A stretch of DNA of 64,000 bases from Fodinibacter sp963834965 (GTDB taxonomy: Bacteria; Actinomycetota; Actinomycetes; Actinomycetales; Dermatophilaceae). The DNA is taken from assembly GCA_963834965.1 (NCBI GenBank), contig CAWIEI010000006.1:62001-126000 (forward strand), read 5' to 3'. Position 1 is the stretch's first letter. Each line of letters starts with the position of its first letter. Shown piece after piece: positions 19,114 to 26,235 of the stretch. The notes beneath the pieces were generated by a model. That model made no database searches, had not been told where the DNA came from, and saw only the letters and a list, made by a program, of their open reading frames with translations. A program made the translations under genes and the position numbers.

Positions 19114-19871
19114 ACGCCCTCGGCGCCCCCCAGTCCGTGCTCGTCCTCGGAGCGACGTCTGAGATCGCGGCGGCCACCGTCGCCCGACTCGCCGGTCGGG
19201 GCAGGCTGCGCCGCGTCGTGCTCGCCGGGCGCCCCGGCGTCGGTCGTGATTCCGTCGTCGCCGCCACGTCCGCCGCGCTCGGAGCCGAGGTCGCCGTCGA
19301 GGCCGTCGACTTCGACGCTACCGACATCAGCAGCCACGCCCGGGTTCTCGCGGAGGTGTTCGACGCCGGCGACATCGACGTCACACTGGTCGCCTTCGGG
19401 GTGCTGCCACCCACGCCCACGCTGGCCGACCCGGCCGAGGCGGCCGAGGTGGTCACGACCAACTTCTCCGGAGCGGTCTCGGCCCTCACGGTGGTGGCCG
19501 AGCGGTCCCGGGGCCAGGGACACGGCATCCTCGTCGTGCTCTCGTCCGTCGCCGGAGAACGGGTGCGGCGCAGCAACTACCTCTACGGCTCGACCAAGGC
19601 CGGGCTGGACGCGTTCGCGACCGGTCTGGGCGAGGACCTGCGCGGCTCGGGGGTGAGCGTGCTCGTCATCCGGCCGGGTTTCGTGCGCACGTCGATGACC
19701 GCCGGGATGCCGGAACCGCCCCTGGCCGTCGACGCCGACGACGTCGCGGCCTCGGTGCTCGCGCACCTCACCGGCCCGAGCCGCACCGTGTGGGTACCGG
19801 GCCAGATGCGGCTGGTCATGTCGGCGCTGAGGCACCTGCCCACCGCGGTGTTCCGACGTCTGCCGATCTGA
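19107..19871 (+). CDS. dprE2: Decaprenylphosphoryl-2-keto-ribose reductase (SDR family)
   Basis: This 254-residue short-chain dehydrogenase partners DprE1 by reducing the 2-keto intermediate to decaprenylphosphoryl arabinose with NAD(P)H. The Rossmann motif is LVLGATSEIAAATVARLAGRG. NFSGAVSAL and LSSVAGERVRRSNYLYGSTKAG follow, giving the Ser and Tyr-x3-Lys catalytic residues. PGFVRTSMTAGMPEPPL closes the substrate loop, as in DprE2 proteins. The GTG start at 19107 overlaps the dprE1 stop and has AGAAGG eight bases upstream. The next gene begins one nucleotide after its stop. Its order and overlap with dprE1 make the specific assignment strong. Confidence 0.92.
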   Translation: MLDALGAPQSVLVLGATSEIAAATVARLAGRGRLRRVVLAGRPGVGRDSVVAATSAALGAEVAVEAVDFDATDISSHARVLAEVFDAGDIDVTLVAFGVLPPTPTLADPAEAAEVVTTNFSGAVSALTVVAERSRGQGHGILVVLSSVAGERVRRSNYLYGSTKAGLDAFATGLGEDLRGSGVSVLVIRPGFVRTSMTAGMPEPPLAVDADDVAASVLAHLTGPSRTVWVPGQMRLVMSALRHLPTAVFRRLPI

Positions 19872-19872
19872 C

Positions 19873-21213
19873 GTGACCGGCGGAGGGCCCGGGCGGGTCG
19901 TGCGCGGAGGGCTCTGGGTGGCCGTGGCCCTGGCGGTGCTGAACGTCGCGAGCTACGCGCTGACCAACGTCGCCGCCCGGGTGCTCGGCCCCGTCGGCTA
20001 TGGAGCGTTCGCCGCCCTGATGGGGCTGGTCCTCGTGCTCGGGGTCGCCTCGCTGGGCCTGCAGGCAACCGCCGCTCGCCGAGTGGCCGCTGACGTTCGT
20101 CACCGCAGGGCCATCGAGGCGGTCACGCGCAGCACGGCCCGTCGCGCCGCCCTGGCCCTGGCCCTGCTCGCCCTCGTCGCCGCGCCCCTGGTCAGCCACG
20201 TGCTGCACCTCGACACCTGGCTCACGGCCGCCCTGCTCGCCGTTCCCGCCGCGGCCTACGCGGTGATGGGTGGCCAGGCCGGGCTGCTGCAGGGTGAGGG
20301 CCGGTGGGGAGCGTACGCAGCGGTGTTCAGCTCGATGGGCCTGGCGCGCCTCGGCGCCGGGCTGGTGTGCATCCTGCTGTGGCCGACCCCGCTCGGGGCG
20401 ATGACGGGGGTGGCGATCGGGTCGCTGGTTCCGGCGGCGGTCGGCTGGTGGGCGCTGCGTCGTCCCCGGGCAGCCCCGGCGTCGCCCGACCCCGGCCCCG
20501 AGGTCGTCAGCACCCGCGAGGTGCTGCGCGAGTCGGTGACCAGCAGCACCACCCTGCTGGCGTTCTTCGCCCTGACCAGCCTCGACGTGCTGTTCGCCCG
20601 GGTCGTGCTGCCACCGCACCAGGCCGGGCTGTACGCGGCGGGCGCGATCCTGGCCAAGGCGGTGATGTTCCTTCCCTACGTGGTCACGGTGCTCGCCTTC
20701 CCCGCGATGTCCCGGCAGGGCGCGAACCGGTACCTGCACCTGTGGGGGCTGGCGGCCGTGCTCGGCGCCGGGCTGGTCGTCATGGCAGGCGTCGCCCTGC
20801 TCCCGCGCGTGGCGCTGCAGTTCGTCGGCGGCCGGGCGTACGCCGAGCTGCAGGGCTCGCTGTGGGCCTTCGCCGGGCTGGGAGCGGTGCTCGCCGGCAT
20901 CCAGCTGCTCGTCTACAGCGACATCGCCCGACGCCATCGCCGGGCGATGTGGTTCGTGTGGGGCGCCTTCGCGCTGATCGCCGCCGGGCTGACCGCCGTG
21001 CACACCGCCCGGCAGATGCTGGGCCTCGTGCTCGCCGTCGACACGCTGCTGCTGGTGGTGCTCGCCGTCGTGGCAACGGCGGGCACCGCGCCGCAGGGCG
21101 AGGACCGGCCCGGGGCCGACGAGCCGGGGCTCACCGACCTTCCCGGTGCGCCAGCCATGCCGAACGGGGTCAGTGCGCCGCCTGGTGCCAGCTCCGACCC
21201 ACCCCCACGCTGA
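19873..21213 (+). CDS. Wzx/MATE-like polysaccharide biosynthesis flippase
   Basis: This 446-residue protein has twelve or more predicted helices and belongs to the MATE/oligosaccharide-flippase superfamily. It opens with LWVAVALAVLNVASYALTNVAARVLGPVGYGAFAALMGL, the usual first two helices of Wzx-type proteins. VTSSTTLLAFFALTSLDVLFARVVLPPHQAGLYAAGAIL is typical of the second half. The GTG start lies one base after the dprE2 stop, so it is the fourth gene of the ubiA-dprE1-dprE2 operon. It is a candidate for moving a lipid-linked glycan or a decaprenyl-phosphate sugar across the membrane. That role is inference from position. The 3' end overlaps the end of polA on the other strand by 44 bp. Confidence 0.8.
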   Translation: MTGGGPGRVVRGGLWVAVALAVLNVASYALTNVAARVLGPVGYGAFAALMGLVLVLGVASLGLQATAARRVAADVRHRRAIEAVTRSTARRAALALALLALVAAPLVSHVLHLDTWLTAALLAVPAAAYAVMGGQAGLLQGEGRWGAYAAVFSSMGLARLGAGLVCILLWPTPLGAMTGVAIGSLVPAAVGWWALRRPRAAPASPDPGPEVVSTREVLRESVTSSTTLLAFFALTSLDVLFARVVLPPHQAGLYAAGAILAKAVMFLPYVVTVLAFPAMSRQGANRYLHLWGLAAVLGAGLVVMAGVALLPRVALQFVGGRAYAELQGSLWAFAGLGAVLAGIQLLVYSDIARRHRRAMWFVWGAFALIAAGLTAVHTARQMLGLVLAVDTLLLVVLAVVATAGTAPQGEDRPGADEPGLTDLPGAPAMPNGVSAPPGASSDPPPR

Positions 21214-23842
21214 CGTCGAGCGGCACGTCCATCTCGACCGCCGAGCCCATCTCGCGCCGCACCAGCGCCTCGACCGCCTCGCGCTCCCCCGGTGCCACCT
21301 CGAGCACGAGCTCGTCGTGCACCTGCAGCAGGATCCGCGAGCCGAGCCCCTCGGCGGTGAGCGCGATGTCGACGCCCTTCATCGCGAGCTTGATGATGTC
21401 GGCGGCCGAGCCCTGGATGGGCGCGTTGAGCGCCATCCGCTCGGCGCCTTCGCGGCGCTGCCGGTTGTCGCTCAGCAGGTCGGGCAGGTAGCGGCGCCGG
21501 CCGAGCATCGTGGCGGTGTAGCCGGTGGCGCGCGCCTCGGCCACGATCTCGCGCAGGTAGTCGCGCACCCCGCCGAACCGGGCGAAGTACTCGTCCATCA
21601 GGCCCTGCGCCTCGCCGGTGCTGATGGTGAGCTGCTTGGACAGCCCGAACGCCGACAGCCCGTAGGCCAGGCCGTAGCTCATCGCCTTGACCTTGCTGCG
21701 CATCGCGGGCGTGACCTCGGCGGGCTCGACCCCGAACACCCTGGCCCCGACGAAGCGGTGGAGGTCCTCCCCCGTGCGGAACGCCTCGATCAGGCCCGCG
21801 TCACCCGACAGGTGGGCCATGATCCGCATCTCGATCTGGCTGTAGTCGGCCGACATCAGCGACTCGTAGCCCTCGCCGACGACGAACACCTCGCGGATGC
21901 GGCGCCCCTCCTCGGTGCGGATCGGCACGTTCTGCAGGTTGGGGTCGGTGGACGACAGCCGGCCGGTGGCGGCGATGGTCTGGATGTAGGTGGTGTGGAT
22001 GCGCCGGTCGGTGGCGACCGACTTGATCAGCCCCTCGACGGTGACCCGCAGCCGGGCGGTGTCGCGGTGGCGCAGCAGGGCCTCGAGGAACGGGTGCTCG
22101 GTCTTGGCGTACAGGTCGGCGAGCGCGTCGGCATCGGTGGTGTAGCCGGTCTTGGTGCGCTTGGTCTTGGGCATGCCGAGCTGGTCGAAGAGCACCTCCT
22201 GCAGCTGCTTGGGGCTGCCGAGGTTGACGTCCTGGCGGCCGATGGCGTCGTAGGCGTCCTGCTGCGCCTGGCGCATCTTCGCCGCGAAGTCGGCCTCGAG
22301 CTCGGCCAGCGCCGGCTCGTCGACCGCGATGCCGGTGCGCTCCATCCGCGCGAGGATGTCGACCAGCGGCAGCTCGAGGTCGCGTAGCAGCTCGGTGCCG
22401 CCGGTCTCGTCGAGCCGCTCGTCGAGCACCGCCGACAGCTCGAGCACCGCACGGGCCCGCACCATGGCGTCGCGGGCGGCGGTGTCGTCGTCGGCCGCGA
22501 AGTCAAGCATGCCCTGCGGGCTCGCGGCCTCTTCGGCCTTGAGCTCGCGGCCCAGGTGGCGCACCACGAGGTCCTCGAGGTCGTAGGAGCGCTGGTCGGG
22601 GCGCACGAGGTAGGCCGCCAGCGCGGTGTCGCTGGTGACGCCGGCCAGCGTCAGGCCGCGCGTGGACAGCGCCTGGAGCTGCTCCTTGGCGTCGTGCAGG
22701 ACCTTGGGGGCGGCGAGGTCGGCCAGCCAGCCGGCCAGGACGTCCTCCTGCTCGCGGCTGAGCGCGGTGAGGTCGAGGTAGGCGGTGCTGCCGTCGGCGC
22801 CGGCCAGCGCGACAGCGCCGGCATCGCCGTCGCCGCCACGGTAGTGCCCGACGACGACCACGCCGTGCGGCACGGTGCGGCCCACGGCGCCGTCGCCGAA
22901 GCGCACCCCGAGGTCGTCGGCGGTGAAGACGTCACCCTCGAGGTCGAAGCCGCCCTCGACCTCGTCCTGCTCGACCTCGAACGTCGCGAACAGCCGCTCG
23001 CGCAGCACCCGGAACTCCAGGCCGTCGAAGACCTGGTGCACCTCCTCGCGGTCCCACGACTGGCGCTCGAGGTCGTCGACCGACAGCGGCAGCTCGAGGT
23101 CGGTGAGCAGCCGGTTGAGGCGCCGGTTGCGCAGCACGCCGTCGAGGTGCTCGCGCAGGCTCTCGCCGGCCTTGCCCTTGATCTCGTCGACGTGCGCCAC
23201 GACCCCGGCGAGGTCGCCGTACTGCCCCAGCCACTTGGCCGCGGTCTTCGGCCCCACACCGGGCACGCCGGGCAGGTTGTCGCTGGTCTCGCCGACCAGT
23301 GCTGCGAGGTCGCTGTAGCGCTCGGGCGGCACGAGGTACTTCTCGGTGACCGCGGCCGGGTCCATGCGCCAGACCTCGGACACCCCACGCACCGGGTAGA
23401 TGAGGCTGACCTGGTCGCTGACCAGCTGGAAGGCGTCACGGTCGCCGGTGCAGATGACCACCTCGGCGCCCTGGGCGACGGCCTGCGTGGTGAGCGTGGC
23501 GATGACGTCGTCGGCCTCGAAGCCCTCGACCCCCACGTGCCGGATGCGCAGTGCGTCGAGCACCTCGCGCAGCAGCGGCAGCTGCCCGGAGAACTCGGTG
23601 GGCGTCGCGGAGCGGCCGGCCTTGTACTCGGGGTACTCCGCCAGCCGGAAGGTCTTGCGCGACACGTCGAAGGCCACGCCCACGTGGGTCGGCGCCTCGT
23701 CGCGCAGCACGTTGATCAGCATCGAGGTGAAGCCGTAGACGGCATTCGTGTGCTGGCCGGTGCTCGTCGAGAAGTTCTCGACCGGGAGGGCGAAGAATGC
23801 GCGGTAGGCCAGCGAGTGTCCGTCGAGGAGGAGGAGCTTCAC
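21170..23842 (-). CDS. polA: DNA polymerase I
   Basis: This 890-residue enzyme fills gaps and removes RNA primers. The N-terminal 5'-3' exonuclease domain (about 1-300) starts LLLDGHSLAYRAFF and has EGFEADDVIATL, GDRDAFQLV and the helix-hairpin-helix DNLPGVPGVGPKTAAKWL. The middle 3'-5' exonuclease-like domain (about 310-500) lacks a clear DxE catalytic motif, so proofreading is probably absent, as in other actinobacterial PolA. The polymerase domain has motif A (DYSQIEMRIMAHLSGD), motif B (RSKVKAMSYGLAYGLSAFG) and motif C (QVHDELVLEV). The GTG at 23842 is preferred because TAGGCT lies 7 nt upstream and the conserved N-terminus begins there. It is divergent from the thioesterase gene. Confidence 0.97.
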   Translation of the reverse strand: MKLLLLDGHSLAYRAFFALPVENFSTSTGQHTNAVYGFTSMLINVLRDEAPTHVGVAFDVSRKTFRLAEYPEYKAGRSATPTEFSGQLPLLREVLDALRIRHVGVEGFEADDVIATLTTQAVAQGAEVVICTGDRDAFQLVSDQVSLIYPVRGVSEVWRMDPAAVTEKYLVPPERYSDLAALVGETSDNLPGVPGVGPKTAAKWLGQYGDLAGVVAHVDEIKGKAGESLREHLDGVLRNRRLNRLLTDLELPLSVDDLERQSWDREEVHQVFDGLEFRVLRERLFATFEVEQDEVEGGFDLEGDVFTADDLGVRFGDGAVGRTVPHGVVVVGHYRGGDGDAGAVALAGADGSTAYLDLTALSREQEDVLAGWLADLAAPKVLHDAKEQLQALSTRGLTLAGVTSDTALAAYLVRPDQRSYDLEDLVVRHLGRELKAEEAASPQGMLDFAADDDTAARDAMVRARAVLELSAVLDERLDETGGTELLRDLELPLVDILARMERTGIAVDEPALAELEADFAAKMRQAQQDAYDAIGRQDVNLGSPKQLQEVLFDQLGMPKTKRTKTGYTTDADALADLYAKTEHPFLEALLRHRDTARLRVTVEGLIKSVATDRRIHTTYIQTIAATGRLSSTDPNLQNVPIRTEEGRRIREVFVVGEGYESLMSADYSQIEMRIMAHLSGDAGLIEAFRTGEDLHRFVGARVFGVEPAEVTPAMRSKVKAMSYGLAYGLSAFGLSKQLTISTGEAQGLMDEYFARFGGVRDYLREIVAEARATGYTATMLGRRRYLPDLLSDNRQRREGAERMALNAPIQGSAADIIKLAMKGVDIALTAEGLGSRILLQVHDELVLEVAPGEREAVEALVRREMGSAVEMDVPLDVSVGVGRSWHQAAH

Positions 23843-23861
23843 GCATGGCAGCCTAACCACC

Positions 23862-24326
23862 ATGACCGACAGCACCGACGCCCCCGACCCGGCCCGCACC
23901 GACCGCCCCGACCTGAGTCCCGAGGCCTACGCCGTGCAGGCGATGAACCCCGAATCCCTGATGACCCGGATGGGCATCGAGATGGTGGAGGCGACCCCGC
24001 AGCGGCTCGTCGCGACCATGCCCGTCGCCGGCAACACCCAGCCCTACGGCCTGCTGCACGGCGGCGCCTCCGTGGTGCTCGCCGAGACCCTGGGGTCCTT
24101 CGGTGCCGCCCTGCACGCCGGGCCGGGCAAGGCCGTGGTCGGGCTCGACATCAACGCCACCCACCACCGCGCCGCACGCTCGGGCGTCGTCACCGGCATC
24201 GCCACGCCCATCGCTCTGGGCCGCACGCTGGCCTGCTACGAGGTGGTCGTCACCGACGAGGACGGGAAGCGGATCTGCACCAGCCGGATCACCTGCCTGA
24301 TCAGGGATGCGGCGCCGGGCGCCTGA
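23862..24326 (+). CDS. Hotdog-fold thioesterase (PaaI/YbgC-like)
   Basis: This 154-residue hotdog-fold protein probably hydrolyses acyl-CoA thioesters. The motif TQPYGLLHGGASVVLAETLGS contains the HGG signature, with a downstream acidic residue on the long helix. VVGLDINATHHRAARSGVVTGIA is the characteristic central strand, and CTSRITCLIRD closes the fold. A hydrophilic N-terminal extension of about 25 residues precedes the domain. The substrate is unknown; PaaI homologues act on aryl-CoA thioesters, and menaquinone-pathway relatives act on 1,4-dihydroxynaphthoyl-CoA. The gene is divergent from polA with only 19 bp between starts, and two small hairpins follow its stop codon. Confidence 0.87.
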   Translation: MTDSTDAPDPARTDRPDLSPEAYAVQAMNPESLMTRMGIEMVEATPQRLVATMPVAGNTQPYGLLHGGASVVLAETLGSFGAALHAGPGKAVVGLDINATHHRAARSGVVTGIATPIALGRTLACYEVVVTDEDGKRICTSRITCLIRDAAPGA

Positions 24327-24336
24327 GCGCGCCTGA

Positions 24337-24368
24337 GGGCCGCTGACGGCCCACGAGAGGGGCTCTCG
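24337..24368. terminator. Twin hairpins between convergent genes
   Basis: Two short perfect stems stand in series: GGGCCG/CGGCCC around CTGA (24337-24352) and CGAGAG/CTCTCG around GGG (24354-24368). They fill the gap between the convergent thioesterase and GNAT stops. No U-tract is present; bidirectional termination is likely from position. Confidence 0.5.
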
Positions 24369-24380
24369 GTTCCGACGGGG

Positions 24381-24995
24381 TCAGAGCGCCGGCCTCGAGG
24401 ATGCCGTGAACGCGCGGCTGCGCAGCGAGCGGCGACGGCGGAGCAGCTCGTGGCCGGTCTCGACGCCCTCGGGGGCAAGCTTGCGGCGCAGCTGACCGGT
24501 GGACACGATGCGGCGCACGATGACCGAGGAGAAGCCGAGCCGGGCGAAGAACCGGTTGGCGTCGCGGCTGGTGGTGGGCACGTTGGAGACGACGAGCTCG
24601 CAGCCCGAGCGCTCTGCCGTGGACAGCACCGCGGCGATCAGGGCCTTGGCCACCCCGTGCCGGCGGGCGTCGGGGCCGACCCAGAGCTGCTCGATGGCGA
24701 GCTCGGCCTGGGGGCTTAGCCCGAACGGGTTCTCGGTGGTGATGGCGTAGCCGACGGCCTCGCCGTCGAGCCGGGCGACGAACGCCTGCACACCGGGCCG
24801 GCACAGCGCCGTCGTCAGCCGGCCGTCGGTGACGCACCGGTTGGCGGCCTCCTTGCTGGACCCGGAGTCGACCCTGGCGGCCAACCACAGACCGGTGACG
24901 TCCCGCAGGTCGTCCCGGTCCACCGGCACCACGTCAACCGTTCGCCTGGCCACAGCACCTCCGTCATGGGTCACTTCGTGCGCCTTCGTCGGCAT
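24381..24995 (-). CDS. GNAT family N-acetyltransferase
   Basis: This 204-residue acetyltransferase has the acetyl-CoA loop LWVGPDARRHGVAKALIAAVL (motif A) and a preceding strand VARLDGEAVGYAITT. TSRDANRFFARLGFSSV is the motif B region that closes the fold. The N-terminus is extended by about 25 residues. The C-terminal 45 residues are basic (RRRRSLRSRAF) and fall outside the domain, perhaps for nucleic-acid or protein binding. The ATG at 24995 is an approximate start; the next in-frame start would lose little. The acceptor substrate cannot be predicted. The gene is convergent with the thioesterase. Confidence 0.82.
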   Translation of the reverse strand: MPTKAHEVTHDGGAVARRTVDVVPVDRDDLRDVTGLWLAARVDSGSSKEAANRCVTDGRLTTALCRPGVQAFVARLDGEAVGYAITTENPFGLSPQAELAIEQLWVGPDARRHGVAKALIAAVLSTAERSGCELVVSNVPTTSRDANRFFARLGFSSVIVRRIVSTGQLRRKLAPEGVETGHELLRRRRSLRSRAFTASSRPAL

Positions 24996-25110
24996 CGTGC
25001 CACGCCCGGCTGAACGGGCACCAGCCACCTGCGCGGACCCGACACTACCGCCCTCGGGCGGTCTCGGGCCCCCGATAGATGATGATTGAACCACCCCGTA
25101 GGGTGGCGTG

Positions 25111-25884
25111 GTGACCTCGCTGTTCCCCGGTTTCGGGACCCTCCTCAACGTGGTCACGGTGATCGTCGGAGCCGGCCTGGGGATGCTGGTCGGGCACCGC
25201 CTGCGCGAGCACACGCGGTCCGTCGTCACCGACGTCCTCGGCCTGGTCACCCTGCTCGTGGCGGGCCTGTCCGCCGTCGCCGTCACCGACCCCGCCCTAC
25301 GCGACGCGGTCGGCGCCGGCTTCCCCCTGCTCATCGTGCTGGGCGCGCTGCTCATCGGCTCCATCGCCGGGTCGGCGCTGCGCATCGAGGACCGGCTCGA
25401 AGGGCTCGCCGGCCGCATCCAGGGCTGGGTGGCCCGGCGCTCCCCCACCGAGGGTGGCACCGACTCCGTTGCGAGAGAGCGGTTCATCGAGGGGTGGCTC
25501 ACGGCATCCCTGCTGTTCTGCGTCGGGCCGCTCACCATCCTCGGCTCGCTCAACGACGGCCTGGGCCGCGGCATCGACCAGCTCGCGCTGAAGTCGGTGC
25601 TCGACGGGTTCGCCGCGATGGCGTTCGCCGCCAGCTTCGGTGTCGGAGTGATGATGTCGGCCGTCTCGGTGCTCGTCGTACAGGGCCTGCTGACGCTGTT
25701 CGGCGTGCTGCTCGGCGGGCTGGTGCCCGAGGCGCACATCTCGGCGCTCACGGCCACCGGCGGGCTGCTGCTGGCCGGTATCGGGTTGCGGCTGTTGCGC
25801 ATCCGCGACATCCCGGTCGGCGACATGCTGCCGGCCCTGCTCGTCGCACCCCTGCTCACCCAGATCGTCGTCTGGCTCCGCTGA
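25111..25884 (+). CDS. DUF554 family membrane protein
   Basis: This 257-residue inner-membrane protein has about six to seven hydrophobic helices. It begins FPGFGTLLNVVTVIVGAGLGMLVGHRL, the conserved opening of DUF554. It contains FIEGWLTASLLFCVGPLTILGSLNDGL and ALKSVLDGFAAMAFAASFGVGVMMSA, both hallmarks of the family. The GTG at 25111 is preferred over the adjacent GTG at 25108 because TAGGGT (25099-25104) ends 6 nt before it, fitting a leaderless transcript. The function of DUF554 is not established; members are often called putative transporters. It stands alone as a monocistronic gene. Confidence 0.85.
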   Translation: MTSLFPGFGTLLNVVTVIVGAGLGMLVGHRLREHTRSVVTDVLGLVTLLVAGLSAVAVTDPALRDAVGAGFPLLIVLGALLIGSIAGSALRIEDRLEGLAGRIQGWVARRSPTEGGTDSVARERFIEGWLTASLLFCVGPLTILGSLNDGLGRGIDQLALKSVLDGFAAMAFAASFGVGVMMSAVSVLVVQGLLTLFGVLLGGLVPEAHISALTATGGLLLAGIGLRLLRIRDIPVGDMLPALLVAPLLTQIVVWLR

Positions 25885-25920
25885 CCGTTGCGCCGCGTCC
25901 TCTTCCCGCTAACGCCCACT

Positions 25921-26056
25921 CGCCTGTCGCTCGAGTCCGGCACTGCAGCATGGCCCTTGGATGAAGGGTGGTCGGCTCCGCGACGGGGTCACCTGTCGCT
26001 CGGATCAGGTGCGAGCAAGGCGCCTGGATGACGGGTGGCCGGCTCCGCGGCCGTCT
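25921..26056 (+). repeat. Two degenerate direct repeats of about 68 bp
   Basis: Two tandem copies start near 25921 and 25990. They share CCTGTCGCTCG (25923 and 25992) and a 28-bp block differing at about four positions (25959-25986 versus 26026-26053), with a 2-nt length difference between. The stretch 25885-26235 holds no convincing gene; besides this repeat it contains the inverted repeat, DnaA box and promoter listed next. Confidence 0.6.
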
Positions 26057-26113
26057 CGCGCTCTGCTGGGTTTCCTCGCCGCCCTTCGGCCCCCTTCGTG
26101 ACAAGGGTGGAAG

Positions 26114-26137
26114 TTATCGGTGCTCCCACCCCGATAA
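26114..26137. promoter_or_regulatory. Inverted repeat TTATCGG-N10-CCGATAA
   Basis: Perfect 7-bp arms at 26114-26120 and 26131-26137 are separated by 10 nt. The arms are AT-rich for this genome and lie about 100 bp upstream of the DUF222/HNH gene. The arm spacing of one helical turn would suit a dimeric regulator. The binding protein is unknown. Confidence 0.45.
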
Positions 26138-26189
26138 GTCTCCCCGCTGTCCGCGGTCAGGAAATTGGGTGTCCGGCAACAGCATCCCT

Positions 26190-26198
26190 TGTGGATAA
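26190..26198 (-). promoter_or_regulatory. Perfect DnaA-box match
   Basis: TGTGGATAA here is the exact reverse complement of the consensus DnaA box TTATCCACA. It ends 3 bp before the -35 element of the DUF222/HNH promoter. A single box gives no evidence for an origin; it could be a regulatory site or chance. Confidence 0.4.
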
Positions 26199-26201
26199 CT
26201 C

Positions 26202-26230
26202 TTGGATTCGTACGTGTGTACGGTTATGAT
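26202..26230 (+). promoter_or_regulatory. SOS-box-like leaderless promoter
   Basis: TTGGAT (26202-26207) and TATGAT (26225-26230) are separated by 17 bp, close to the sigma-70-type consensus. The spacer is filled by TCGTACGTGTGTACGG (26208-26223), a CGTAC-N4-GTACG dyad that differs at three positions from the actinobacterial LexA box TCGAAC-N4-GTTCGA. The -10 ends 5 nt before the ATG at 26236, so the mRNA should be leaderless. Repression by LexA is inference. Confidence 0.55.
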
Positions 26231-26235
26231 GAGGT

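Noticed and set aside
26190..26198. Replication origin near the DnaA box
   Set aside because: A single box without clusters, an AT-rich unwinding region, dnaA or dnaN gives no support for an origin.
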